From the NCBI GenBank assembly GCA_050250575.1, contig JBFWOJ010000012.1, positions 1 through 64,000 on the forward strand: a stretch of DNA of 64,000 bases. Reading direction: 5' to 3'. A model generated the notes under the pieces. That model was given only the letters and a program-made list of their open reading frames with translations, had not been told where the DNA came from and did not search any database. This DNA comes from SHVO01 sp050250575. Lineage in GTDB: Bacteria > Pseudomonadota > Alphaproteobacteria > Rhodospirillales > Rhodospirillaceae. Shown here piece after piece: positions 24,180 through 31,931 of the stretch. Each line of letters opens with the position of its first letter. The stretch's first letter is position 1. Made by a program: the position numbers and the translations under genes.

Positions 24180-26681
24180 TTACCGTTCGGTGTCCCAAAC
24201 GACGGCGTAGCCGCCCTTGGCCAAGCTGAGCTGGGGAAGCTCGAGCCGGATTTCGAATTGCGCGGACGCGGCCGGATCGAGAATCCCCGCCGGCGCCGGC
24301 GCGGTCTGAGCCTGAATGACCTCTTTCTTCTCGTTGTACAACTCGAGACGGATGCCCGGTACGGTACGTGGAATTTCGCCGATGTTCGAGACATAGCCCT
24401 GAACGACGAGAGTCTCGACGCCGCCGATGCGTTGCAGGCGTTTTGAGGACTCGGCAATGGAGAGGCCCTCGCCCGGCCGCGGCGCAGGCTGCACTCCGAC
24501 GCGGCTGTAAAGACTTTCGATCTGCGGCAGCAGCTTGGCGATCTCGGCGCGGCCGAACCAAAGCACGCTGACGATCGACAAAACGATGAAGCTCATCATG
24601 GCGGCGGTGATATAGGCCGGATCGATCGGCTTGCCGCGCTTCACCGGTTTTGCCGCTGCGCGGCCACCGCGGGCCCGGGCGGCGACCTGCGCAAACCCTT
24701 CGTCGGCCGCTTCAGGCTCTTCCGCCCTCGGCGCATCGTCATCGCCGGCGGATCCAAAGTTGGGACGATCAGCGTCGGGGTCGACGAGGTCGTCTTCGTC
24801 GTTTGCGCCCAGAGCGGCGGCCGCAGCGGCCGCACTTTTACCGCCAGGACCGGCGGAGGCTCCGGCTTCGACCTTCTTGCCTTCGCCCGTCTTGAGCTCG
24901 CCCGCCGCCTTAGGACCGCCGGCCGCGCCGGACACCAATTCCGCTTCAGCCTTCTTCGCGGCGGGGGCGGCGCCGGGCCCACCGCTCGACCCAAGTGCAC
25001 CGGACTGTCCGGCGGGGCCTGCACCTGGCCCGCCACTGGCGCCGGCGTTCACCATGGCTTGGCCGGGGGCAGCGCCGGGAGCGCCCGACGATCCGGGCGC
25101 ACCTGGTGCACCACCTGCTCCTGCATTTTCGAGCATCGATTGACCGGGGGCGCCCGCGCCGCCTGGTCCTTCGCGCATGGACTGGCCTGGCGCTCCGGGG
25201 CCCTGCTGCGTGCCATCCAAAAGCGACCGCGAGCCCTGACCAGGCGCCACAATTTCGTTCGTCAGCTGCGAAACGGCCGCCGCCCCCGGGCCGGCGGGCG
25301 GGCCCTGGTGCATCATCGACTGGCCGGGAGCGCCGGGTGCGCCCTGCTGTGCCTTGTTCATCCATGAGACAGGGGCCTCGCCGGGTCCGGCGGGAGCCTC
25401 GGGGGGACGCATGGGCTGACCGGGACCGCCTTGGGCACCAGGAGCCCCGGGCGCGCCGCTCTGGCCGGGCTGCTGCATCCAAGAGACCGCCCCTTGCCCC
25501 GGTGCGCCCGGCGCGGCCTGCTGGCCGCGCATGGACTGGGCCGCAAGGGCGGCCGCTTGAACCTGGGCGGGTGAAGTCGGAGCGCCGAGAGCGCCGGCCT
25601 GGACATGCGCCGCGCCACCGGGTCCGCCGATAGCGCCGGGCTGGCCCGGCGTCGGATGACCTGGCATTGCACCGCCATGAGCGCCGGCGGGAGCGGCGCC
25701 GGGACCTCCGGCGGCCCCGGGGGCTGCTTGCGCTCCGGGGACTGGTGGCTGTCCCGGAGGCGGATTGTTCATCCAAGAGACCGCGCCTTGACCGGGAGCG
25801 GGGACGGCGCCCGCTTGGCCGCGCATCGATTGACCGGGAAGTGGAGCCGCGCCGGGGCCGGCTTGTGCGCCTGGCACGCCGATCGGTGCGGCATTGGGCA
25901 TCTGCTGCTGGCCACCCGGATTATTCATCCACGATACGGCGCCCTGCCCCGGCGCACCGGGCACGGCCTGCTGTGGGCCGCGCATGGGTTGGGCGCCGAG
26001 CACGGCCGCGGCTTGGGGAGGCCCGCCGGGCCCACCGACGGCGCCGGCTTGCGGCGGCGGCGGCTGTTGCTGCAGGTGCTGGCCGCGCGAGGTGCCGGCG
26101 AACCACGACTGGGCGGTCGACGCGGGCGCTTGCTGCTGCGGAACGCCCGGTCCTGGCGCCTGCGTCGGACGCTGCTGATTGGCTTGGTTACGCCGCGACA
26201 TCATCGACACCGCGCCGGGAGGCACCGGAGGCGATCCCGCGAGCGGCGCTTGCGGCTGACGCATTTGTCCGGCCTGAACGTTGCGCGCCGGATCGCGTGG
26301 AGCGCCGAGCGCCGCAGCCTGCACGTTACGCTGCGTGTTGGCGGCACCCATCGCTGCCGTCTGCACCCGCGGTTGCTGCTGATTGGCGTTCTGCGGGAGC
26401 GGAGGCACGCGCTGGATCCCGCCCGCGGCGGCCTGCTGCTGACGCGCGCGGGCTTGTTGAGCGACTTGCTGTGACGCATTCGCGGCCTGGTCGCCACCTG
26501 CCGCGGCCGCATTCCGTGCGTAGTCCTCGCCCATGATCGCGGCGAGATCGAGCGATTCCACCTGCGCCGCCTGATACCAGGCGTGCTGGCAGGTGGCGCA
26601 CTTCAGCGCACGCCCCTTTTTCCCGAGGAGCTCACTGGGAAGCTCGAAGTGGGAAGCGCAGCTCGGACAGGTTATCCGCAT
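24180..26681 (-). CDS. Zinc-ribbon (MJ0042/DUF3426-type) membrane protein with a long Gly/Pro/Ala/Gln repeat region
   Basis: An 833-residue protein. The N-terminus is an MJ0042-type zinc ribbon (Cys5, Cys8, Cys28, Cys31; CPSC and CATC). Then comes a disordered region of roughly 570 residues dominated by Gly, Pro, Ala and Gln. Within it short motifs recur: at least five AVSWM/AVSMM-like units and at least six PGQSM-like units, each between collagen-like GAPG and GGPG steps. An acidic patch follows, then one membrane helix (about 690-710) and a C-terminal DUF3426-like beta domain (about 735-833). Relatives at this locus beside ftsE are usually far shorter, so the insert is unusual. No function is known; a peptidoglycan or division-site role is only inferred from neighbours. 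Confidence 0.85.
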   Translation of the reverse strand: MRITCPSCASHFELPSELLGKKGRALKCATCQHAWYQAAQVESLDLAAIMGEDYARNAAAAGGDQAANASQQVAQQARARQQQAAAGGIQRVPPLPQNANQQQPRVQTAAMGAANTQRNVQAAALGAPRDPARNVQAGQMRQPQAPLAGSPPVPPGAVSMMSRRNQANQQRPTQAPGPGVPQQQAPASTAQSWFAGTSRGQHLQQQPPPPQAGAVGGPGGPPQAAAVLGAQPMRGPQQAVPGAPGQGAVSWMNNPGGQQQMPNAAPIGVPGAQAGPGAAPLPGQSMRGQAGAVPAPGQGAVSWMNNPPPGQPPVPGAQAAPGAAGGPGAAPAGAHGGAMPGHPTPGQPGAIGGPGGAAHVQAGALGAPTSPAQVQAAALAAQSMRGQQAAPGAPGQGAVSWMQQPGQSGAPGAPGAQGGPGQPMRPPEAPAGPGEAPVSWMNKAQQGAPGAPGQSMMHQGPPAGPGAAAVSQLTNEIVAPGQGSRSLLDGTQQGPGAPGQSMREGPGGAGAPGQSMLENAGAGGAPGAPGSSGAPGAAPGQAMVNAGASGGPGAGPAGQSGALGSSGGPGAAPAAKKAEAELVSGAAGGPKAAGELKTGEGKKVEAGASAGPGGKSAAAAAAALGANDEDDLVDPDADRPNFGSAGDDDAPRAEEPEAADEGFAQVAARARGGRAAAKPVKRGKPIDPAYITAAMMSFIVLSIVSVLWFGRAEIAKLLPQIESLYSRVGVQPAPRPGEGLSIAESSKRLQRIGGVETLVVQGYVSNIGEIPRTVPGIRLELYNEKKEVIQAQTAPAPAGILDPAASAQFEIRLELPQLSLAKGGYAVVWDTER

Positions 26682-26761
26682 CGTCAGCCACTTACACGAA
26701 CGTCAATCTTCTATAGTACAAATGCCCGTGTTAATGGGAACTAAACGCCCCCCGAAAACGG

Positions 26762-26776
26762 TTACCAACCTCTTAA
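26762..26776 (+). promoter_or_regulatory. CtrA-like box upstream of ftsE
   Basis: TTAC-N7-TTAA lies 22 bases before the ftsE start, one mismatch from the alphaproteobacterial CtrA full site TTAA-N7-TTAA. The region between the divergent zinc-ribbon gene and ftsE is locally AT-rich, as promoters here are. Binding is not proven. Confidence 0.4.
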
Positions 26777-26798
26777 TAGTAGTATCGAAACACTGCGC

Positions 26799-27521
26799 AT
26801 GGCGCTACTCCGCAAGAAGCCGGATTTCGTGGGCGACACGGTTCAACTGGAGGATGTTGGACTGCGCTATGCGGACGGACCGGAGATTTTTTCCAACGTC
26901 TCCTTCGCCATCCCGCAAAGCTCCTTTCACTTTCTGACGGGCCCTTCCGGCGCCGGGAAGACTTCGCTCCTGAGTCTCATGTACCTGGCCAAACGACCGA
27001 GCCGGGGCCGTCTGAAGCTGTTCGGCGACGACGTCACGGACGCGAAACGCGGCCGCCTTCCCGCCATCCGCCGGCGCCTCGGGGTCGTGTTCCAGGACTT
27101 CCGGCTGCTCCAACATATGACGGCGTTCGATAACGTGGCTCTTCCGCTGCGCATCGCGAACGTCAGCGAGGCGACGGTCGAGAAGAACGTCACCGAGCTT
27201 CTCAAGTGGGTTGGGCTTGAAGAATACATGCAGGCCCGGCCGTCCGTGCTGTCGGGCGGCCAACAGCAGCGCGTCGCGATCGCGCGTGCTGTCGTGCATC
27301 GCCCGAAGCTGATCCTCGCCGACGAGCCCACGGGGAACGTCGACGATGCGATTGCCTTTCGCCTTATGCAGCTGTTCGTAGAGCTGCATAAGCTCGGGAC
27401 CAGCGTCATCATCGCCACCCACAACGAGCACCTGGTTTCACGCTTCGCGTTTCCTCGCCTTCACCTGAGTGGGGGCAGCGTGCAGGCGTTGCCGCCCGTC
27501 AATGTGGCCGCCGCCTCATGA
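26799..27521 (+). CDS. ftsE: Cell division ATP-binding protein FtsE
   Basis: A 240-residue ABC ATPase that with FtsX activates periplasmic peptidoglycan hydrolases at division. Walker A is GPSGAGKTS near residue 50, the Q-loop FQDFRLLQHMTAFDNV near residue 100, the signature LSGGQQQRVAIARA near residue 149, Walker B LILADEPTGNVD near residue 171 and the switch His in IIATHNEHLV near residue 204. The Q-loop/DNVALPLRI region is typical of FtsE. The N-terminus is about 17 residues longer than in E. coli. It overlaps ftsX by an ATGA junction. A CtrA-like box lies just upstream. Confidence 0.95.
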   Translation: MALLRKKPDFVGDTVQLEDVGLRYADGPEIFSNVSFAIPQSSFHFLTGPSGAGKTSLLSLMYLAKRPSRGRLKLFGDDVTDAKRGRLPAIRRRLGVVFQDFRLLQHMTAFDNVALPLRIANVSEATVEKNVTELLKWVGLEEYMQARPSVLSGGQQQRVAIARAVVHRPKLILADEPTGNVDDAIAFRLMQLFVELHKLGTSVIIATHNEHLVSRFAFPRLHLSGGSVQALPPVNVAAAS

Positions 27522-28405
27522 TCGCGCTCCGTTCCGAGCTCCCGCTCAAAGGCGACACTTCCAGTCGGTTCGTCGTGTGGCTGGTGATGGTGCTTGTGTT
27601 CATGGCCGCGATCGCCGTGACGGCGAACGCCTATATCGGCGCGCTGCTTGGACACTGGAACCAAAGCGTGACCGGGACTCTGACGATCCAGATCCCTGTC
27701 CTTCTGGACGCGAAGGATCCGACGTCGACGGCGACGACGGCGCGTGTCCTCGACATCCTCAACCGCCATCCCGCCGTGGAATCGGCAGCGGCAATCCCGC
27801 GTGAGAAGGTCACGGAGCTTTTGAAACCCTGGTTCAACTCCCCCGACGCGGTCGCAGATCTTCCGCTGCCGGTGCTGGTCGATGTCCGCCTCGCCACGAG
27901 CGAGGCCGCGGCGATCAATGCCGTCTCGACTTCGGTGCAAAGCGCGGCGCCGGGCGCCGTGATCGACGATCACCGGGCATGGCTGAACCGCGTCATAGGG
28001 CTAGCCGAAGGCCTTGCCGCAATCGCGTTGACGACCATGGCGCTTGTAACCTTGGCCCTGGGACTGACGATCGTGTTTGCGACACGCGCAAGTTTGGCCG
28101 AGTTCGCCCAGGTCATTGAAGTCCTGCATGTGGTCGGCGCGAAAGATGGGTATGTCGCCGGGCAGTTCGCACGCCGTGCGCTCGTGCAAAGTCTGCTGGG
28201 CGGCGCGGCGGGCCTTCTGCTGTACGCTCCGACGCTCGCCTTCATTGCCTGGCTCGCGAGCCGCATCGAACCGGGCATCCTTCCCGACATCCGCTTTCCG
28301 ACCAGCCATTGGATCGCGCTCGCGGCACTGCCGTTGATCGCCGGATTGATCGCCACGATCACGGCCAACGTCACCGTGCGCCGCGCCTTGAGCCTGAAAG
28401 TCTAG
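27518..28405 (+). CDS. ftsX: Cell division protein FtsX
   Basis: A 295-residue inner-membrane partner of FtsE with four helices: one after a short cytoplasmic N-terminus (residues about 22-45) and three near the C-terminus (about 165-195, 225-250 and 262-285). A periplasmic domain lies between helices 1 and 2 (about 50-160), where hydrolase activators bind. The ABC-type permease block near VIEVLHVVGAKDGYVAGQFARRAL (residues about 204-227) is the FtsX/MacB-type cytoplasmic coupling region. It is coupled to ftsE and followed by ydcF and plsC, the common alphaproteobacterial order. Confidence 0.93.
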   Translation: MIALRSELPLKGDTSSRFVVWLVMVLVFMAAIAVTANAYIGALLGHWNQSVTGTLTIQIPVLLDAKDPTSTATTARVLDILNRHPAVESAAAIPREKVTELLKPWFNSPDAVADLPLPVLVDVRLATSEAAAINAVSTSVQSAAPGAVIDDHRAWLNRVIGLAEGLAAIALTTMALVTLALGLTIVFATRASLAEFAQVIEVLHVVGAKDGYVAGQFARRALVQSLLGGAAGLLLYAPTLAFIAWLASRIEPGILPDIRFPTSHWIALAALPLIAGLIATITANVTVRRALSLKV

Positions 28406-28438
28406 GCGCGCGCCTCAGAATCTGGTTAGCATCGCGCC

Positions 28439-29062
28439 ATGAGAGGCGTTCTCTGGAAATTTTCGGGTGTGGCGGTCGGCCTCCTCGCGGTGGCGTGGGC
28501 GGTCGGCCTGTTGTGGTTCGCCTCGACCATACCCAAGGACGTGGCCGATACGTCGACGCACACGGACGCTATCGTCGCGCTGACGGGGGGCGCGGAACGC
28601 ATTGAAACCGGCGTGCAGCTGCTGTCGCAGGGGTTGGCGGAACGGCTGTTCGTCTCGGGCGCCGGGGAAGATGTGCGCACGGCCGATATCCTCGGACGGT
28701 CGACGCCGATCAATCCGGACCTGGCGGCCAATATCACGATCGGAAAAGCCGCGGTCGACACGCCCGGCAACGCCATCGAAACCGCGGAATGGGTGCGCGG
28801 TCAGAACATGCGCTCGATCCGCCTCGTGACCGCCGCCTATCACATGCGGCGGAGCCTCATGGAGTTCCACGAGGCGATGCCGGAGGTAAAGATCGTGCCG
28901 CACGCCGTCTTTCCCGCTCATGTCAAACAGGACTGGTGGCGCTGGCCGGGCACGGCCAGCCTGATCGCCCGCGAATACACGAAGTATCTCGCCACATGGG
29001 CGCGGCAGAACATCGATCCCCGCGAGCCGGCAAGCCGGCCATACGCCGATCCGTCGGCGTAA
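28439..29062 (+). CDS. YdcF/ElyC/SanA-family protein (DUF218)
   Basis: A 207-residue protein with one N-terminal membrane helix (residues about 8-30) and a periplasmic DUF218 domain. The family's start AIVALTGGAERIETGVQLLSQGLAERLFVSGAG (residues about 42-75) and the late TAYHMRRSLMEFHEAMP block (residues about 130-147) are clear. ElyC/SanA proteins influence peptidoglycan and lipid-carrier metabolism at the envelope; the enzyme activity is unsettled. It sits between ftsX and a PlsC-type acyltransferase, five bases from the latter. Confidence 0.88.
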   Translation: MRGVLWKFSGVAVGLLAVAWAVGLLWFASTIPKDVADTSTHTDAIVALTGGAERIETGVQLLSQGLAERLFVSGAGEDVRTADILGRSTPINPDLAANITIGKAAVDTPGNAIETAEWVRGQNMRSIRLVTAAYHMRRSLMEFHEAMPEVKIVPHAVFPAHVKQDWWRWPGTASLIAREYTKYLATWARQNIDPREPASRPYADPSA

Positions 29063-29067
29063 TCCAA

Positions 29068-29775
29068 TTGAGCGCCGTTCGCCTGAGGTCGTGGGTCTAC
29101 CTGTTCGCGTTCCTGACGTGGACGATTAGCGCGGCTCTTCTATTCCTGCCCGCGTTGGTCAGCCGCCGATCGACCGTCGCGGCGATCCGCGCCTGGGTGC
29201 GCGGCGTGCGCACCTTGGCGCGCACGATCTGCGGCATAACTTTCCGCTCGGAGGGGCGCGAGCATATTCCCGCAGGGGCTTGCATCATCGCCGCTCAACA
29301 TCAGTCGTCGTTCGAGACTTACGAGATGTTCCTCGAGTTCGAACATCCCGTGTTCGTCCTCAAGCGCGAGCTCATCTTCATCCCCGTGATCGGCTGGTAC
29401 ATGCAGCGCGCCGGCCTGGTGCATGTGGACCGCGGAGCGCATGCGAGCGCCATGCGAAAAATGCTGCGTGAAGCGCAGGCCGCGCTCGACGCCGGCAATC
29501 AAGTGATCATTTTCCCCGAGGGCACCAGGGTGAAGCCGGGGGCCAGCGCGCCGTTTAAGCCCGGTGTCGCCGCGCTTTACAGCCATTGCGACGCGCCGGT
29601 CGTGCCCATGGCGCTCAACACCGCCTATACCTGGGGAAAAACGCGGATCCTGAAGCGCCCCGGCGAGATCGTGTTTCGGTATATGCCGGCATTGCCGAAA
29701 GGACTTGGCCGAGAGGAGATGCTGGCCGAGCTGCGCCGCCGGCTCGAGTCCGCCAGTGCCGAACTTCCCCAATAG
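29068..29775 (+). CDS. plsC: PlsC-type 1-acylglycerol-3-phosphate acyltransferase
   Basis: A 235-residue membrane acyltransferase that makes phosphatidic acid from lysophosphatidic acid. A membrane segment lies at residues about 10-32. The active-site block I is AAQHQSSFET near residue 72, an HX4E form of the usual HX4D, which occurs in some alphaproteobacterial PlsC proteins. Block III is IIFPEGTRVKPG near residue 150 and block IV is VPMALNTAYTWGK near residue 183. No ATG is in place; a TTG at 29068, six bases after the ydcF stop, is the best start. The open frame extends upstream inside ydcF but that part is not coding. Confidence 0.85.
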   Translation: MSAVRLRSWVYLFAFLTWTISAALLFLPALVSRRSTVAAIRAWVRGVRTLARTICGITFRSEGREHIPAGACIIAAQHQSSFETYEMFLEFEHPVFVLKRELIFIPVIGWYMQRAGLVHVDRGAHASAMRKMLREAQAALDAGNQVIIFPEGTRVKPGASAPFKPGVAALYSHCDAPVVPMALNTAYTWGKTRILKRPGEIVFRYMPALPKGLGREEMLAELRRRLESASAELPQ

Positions 29776-29838
29776 ACGGGAGGCGGAACACCGGACGGGG
29801 TTGTGCATTATGTGAGGAACCCATCGTGGAGGTTTCTC

Positions 29839-30027
29839 ATGTTTCGCCGTAGAAAGCAGACCCTGCTCTCCAAAGTGGTGCCGCTTCTGGCCGTGGCCGG
29901 AGTCGCCCAGTCATTCATGAAGCGCCGCGGGCAACGCACGGGGATGCTCAGGAAGCTGATCGGCACCGCCAGCCTCGCAGCCATCGCCATGCAGAAGGCG
30001 AGCTCCCGGTCCAGCCGCCGCTGGTAA
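29839..30027 (+). CDS. Small basic hypothetical protein
   Basis: A 62-residue, strongly basic protein with one hydrophobic stretch (KVVPLLAVAGVAQSF, residues about 12-26) and many Arg/Lys on both sides. The ATG at 29839 is preceded by GGAGG with a 6-7 base gap, one of the best ribosome sites in the window, which is the main evidence that it is real; the longer in-frame ATG at 29803 lacks such a site. No family is recognised. It follows plsC by 63 bases and ends 4 bases from the convergent ABC permease gene. Confidence 0.55.
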   Translation: MFRRRKQTLLSKVVPLLAVAGVAQSFMKRRGQRTGMLRKLIGTASLAAIAMQKASSRSSRRW

Positions 30028-30031
30028 TCCG

Positions 30032-30820
30032 CTAGTTCTTCAGCCTATAGCCGGTCTTGAAGATCCAGCTGACGGTCGCAAGGCCGGCGATGAAGAAGAT
30101 CGCCGTCATCAGCATGCTGACCTCGACGCCGACATCGGAGGTTCCGTAGAAACACCAGCGGAACGCGCTGATGATGTACACGATCGGATTGAACAGCGTG
30201 ACGGTCCGCCAGACGCCCGGCAGCATATCGATCGAATAAAACGCGCCGCCGAGGAAGGTGAGCGGGGTAACCACCAGCATCGGTATGAAGCTGAGCTGCT
30301 CGAACGATCGCGCCCAGATACCCGTGATGAAGCCGAGCAGACTGAACGTGGCGGCGGTCAGAATGAGAAACGCAAGCATCGCCACCGGGTGCTGGATTTC
30401 GATATCGACGAAGAAGGTCGAGGTGGCGAGGATGATGATGCCGAGGATCACGGACTTGGTCGCGGCCGCTCCGACGTAACCGAGGACCGTTTCGACCGGC
30501 GAGATGGGCGCCGAAAGCAGCTCGTAGATCGTGCCGGTAAATTTCGGGAAATAGATTCCGAAAGACCCGTTCGAGATGCTTTCGGCGAGGATCGTCAGCA
30601 TGATCATGCCGGGCACGATGAAGGCGCCGTACGGCACGCCGTCCACCTGCGCCATGCGGCCGCCGATGGCCGACCCGAACACCACGAAATAGAGCGAGGT
30701 CGTGAGAACGGGCGTGAGGATGCTTTGCCCGGCGGTGCGCATGAAACGCGCCATCTCGAACCGGAAAATCGCCCAGACGGCGAAGCGATTGAACGCCAGG
30801 ATATTGGGCTCGACGCTCAT
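30032..30820 (-). CDS. ABC-2 type transporter permease
   Basis: A 262-residue ABC-2 permease with about six hydrophobic helices. Signature stretches are QSILTPVLTTSLYFVVFG near residue 33, YGAFIVPGMIMLTILAESISN near residue 64, and MLVVTPLTFLGGAFYSIDMLPG near residue 185, ending in TGYRLKN. Its ATG overlaps the stop of the upstream ATPase gene (ATGA), so they form one two-component exporter. The family includes YadH-type and NodJ-like exporters of lipids, polysaccharides or drugs; no substrate can be named. It is paralogous to the orphan permease at 6963-7781. Confidence 0.9.
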   Translation of the reverse strand: MSVEPNILAFNRFAVWAIFRFEMARFMRTAGQSILTPVLTTSLYFVVFGSAIGGRMAQVDGVPYGAFIVPGMIMLTILAESISNGSFGIYFPKFTGTIYELLSAPISPVETVLGYVGAAATKSVILGIIILATSTFFVDIEIQHPVAMLAFLILTAATFSLLGFITGIWARSFEQLSFIPMLVVTPLTFLGGAFYSIDMLPGVWRTVTLFNPIVYIISAFRWCFYGTSDVGVEVSMLMTAIFFIAGLATVSWIFKTGYRLKN

Positions 30821-31743
30821 TGACGCTCGCTCACCAGGCTGACGAAGATTTCCTCGAGCGAACTCTGATGCGTGTTGAGGTCCTTGAACGGGATGCCGAT
30901 GTCGGTCATTCGCCGCAAAAGCGAGGGAATGCCGGTGCGCTCGGCTTTGCCGTCGTAGGTGTATTCGAGAACGAAGCCGTCGCCCTTGAGATCGAGCTTC
31001 CATTCGCTAAGCTCAGCCGGGACCACGGTCAAAGGTTCCTGGAGCTGCAGCGTGAGCTGCTTCTTTCCAAGTTTCTGCATCAAGGCGGTCTTTTCCTCCA
31101 CCAGGATCAACTCGCCTTTGTTGATAACACCCACCCGGTCGGCCATCTCCTCGGCCTCTTCGATATAGTGGGTGGTGAGGATAATGGTGACACCTTGCGC
31201 GCGCAGTTGGCGCACGAGGTTCCACATGTCGCGGCGCAGCTCGACGTCCACGCCCGCCGTCGGCTCGTCGAGAAAGAGGATCTTCGGCTCGTGGGCCAGG
31301 GCCTTGGCGATCATGACGCGGCGCTTCATGCCGCCGGACAAGGTCATGATCTTGTCGCCGCGCTTTTCCCACAGGGCGAGCGAACGCAAAACTCTCTCGA
31401 TCAACGGCGGATCGATGGGACGGCCAAAAAGCCCGCGCGACAATCTTACGGTCGTTTCGACGGTTTCGAATGCGTCGGTGGCGAGTTCCTGCGGCACAAG
31501 GCCGATGCGAAAGCGCGCTTGCCGGTAATCGTTTCTGATATCGAAGCCATCGGCGATCACCGTGCCGGTGCTTGCGGTCACGATTCCGCAGACAATATTG
31601 ATGAGCGTCGACTTGCCCGCCCCGTTGGGCCCGAGCAGTGCGAAGATTTCCCCTTTATTGATCGCGAGATCGACGCGCTTCAAAGCTTGAAGACCAGACG
31701 CGTAGGTCTTGCTGACGTTCGAGATCGAGATGATCGGGGACAT
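30817..31743 (-). CDS. ABC transporter ATP-binding protein
   Basis: A 308-residue ATPase for the ABC-2 permease that follows it. Walker A is LLGPNGAGKSTLIN near residue 38, the signature LSGGMKRRVMIAKAL near residue 136, Walker B ILFLDEPTAGVD near residue 156 and the switch His in ILTTHYIEEAEE near residue 189. The C-terminal 80 residues form the extra domain seen in YadG/NodI-type ATPases. The ATG at 31743 gives the usual start MSPIISISNVSKTY; an in-frame upstream extension (to 31857) has no support. It is divergent from tex. Confidence 0.92.
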   Translation of the reverse strand: MSPIISISNVSKTYASGLQALKRVDLAINKGEIFALLGPNGAGKSTLINIVCGIVTASTGTVIADGFDIRNDYRQARFRIGLVPQELATDAFETVETTVRLSRGLFGRPIDPPLIERVLRSLALWEKRGDKIMTLSGGMKRRVMIAKALAHEPKILFLDEPTAGVDVELRRDMWNLVRQLRAQGVTIILTTHYIEEAEEMADRVGVINKGELILVEEKTALMQKLGKKQLTLQLQEPLTVVPAELSEWKLDLKGDGFVLEYTYDGKAERTGIPSLLRRMTDIGIPFKDLNTHQSSLEEIFVSLVSERQ

Positions 31744-31931
31744 AGAGAACCGGGGCGGGGTGATGCCCATAACGGTATGCGGAAGATCGCGGCGAGGCAA
31801 GAACTTGCAGGCATTCCGCGGCCCGGGCCGGCAAAGGAGATTCGCCGCAAAAATCAAGTCCGCATTCGCGTTGAAATCGCCGTCTGAAGTTCTCTATTTT
31901 CGGCGCCCGCTTTGAAGACGTCAGGAAAGTT

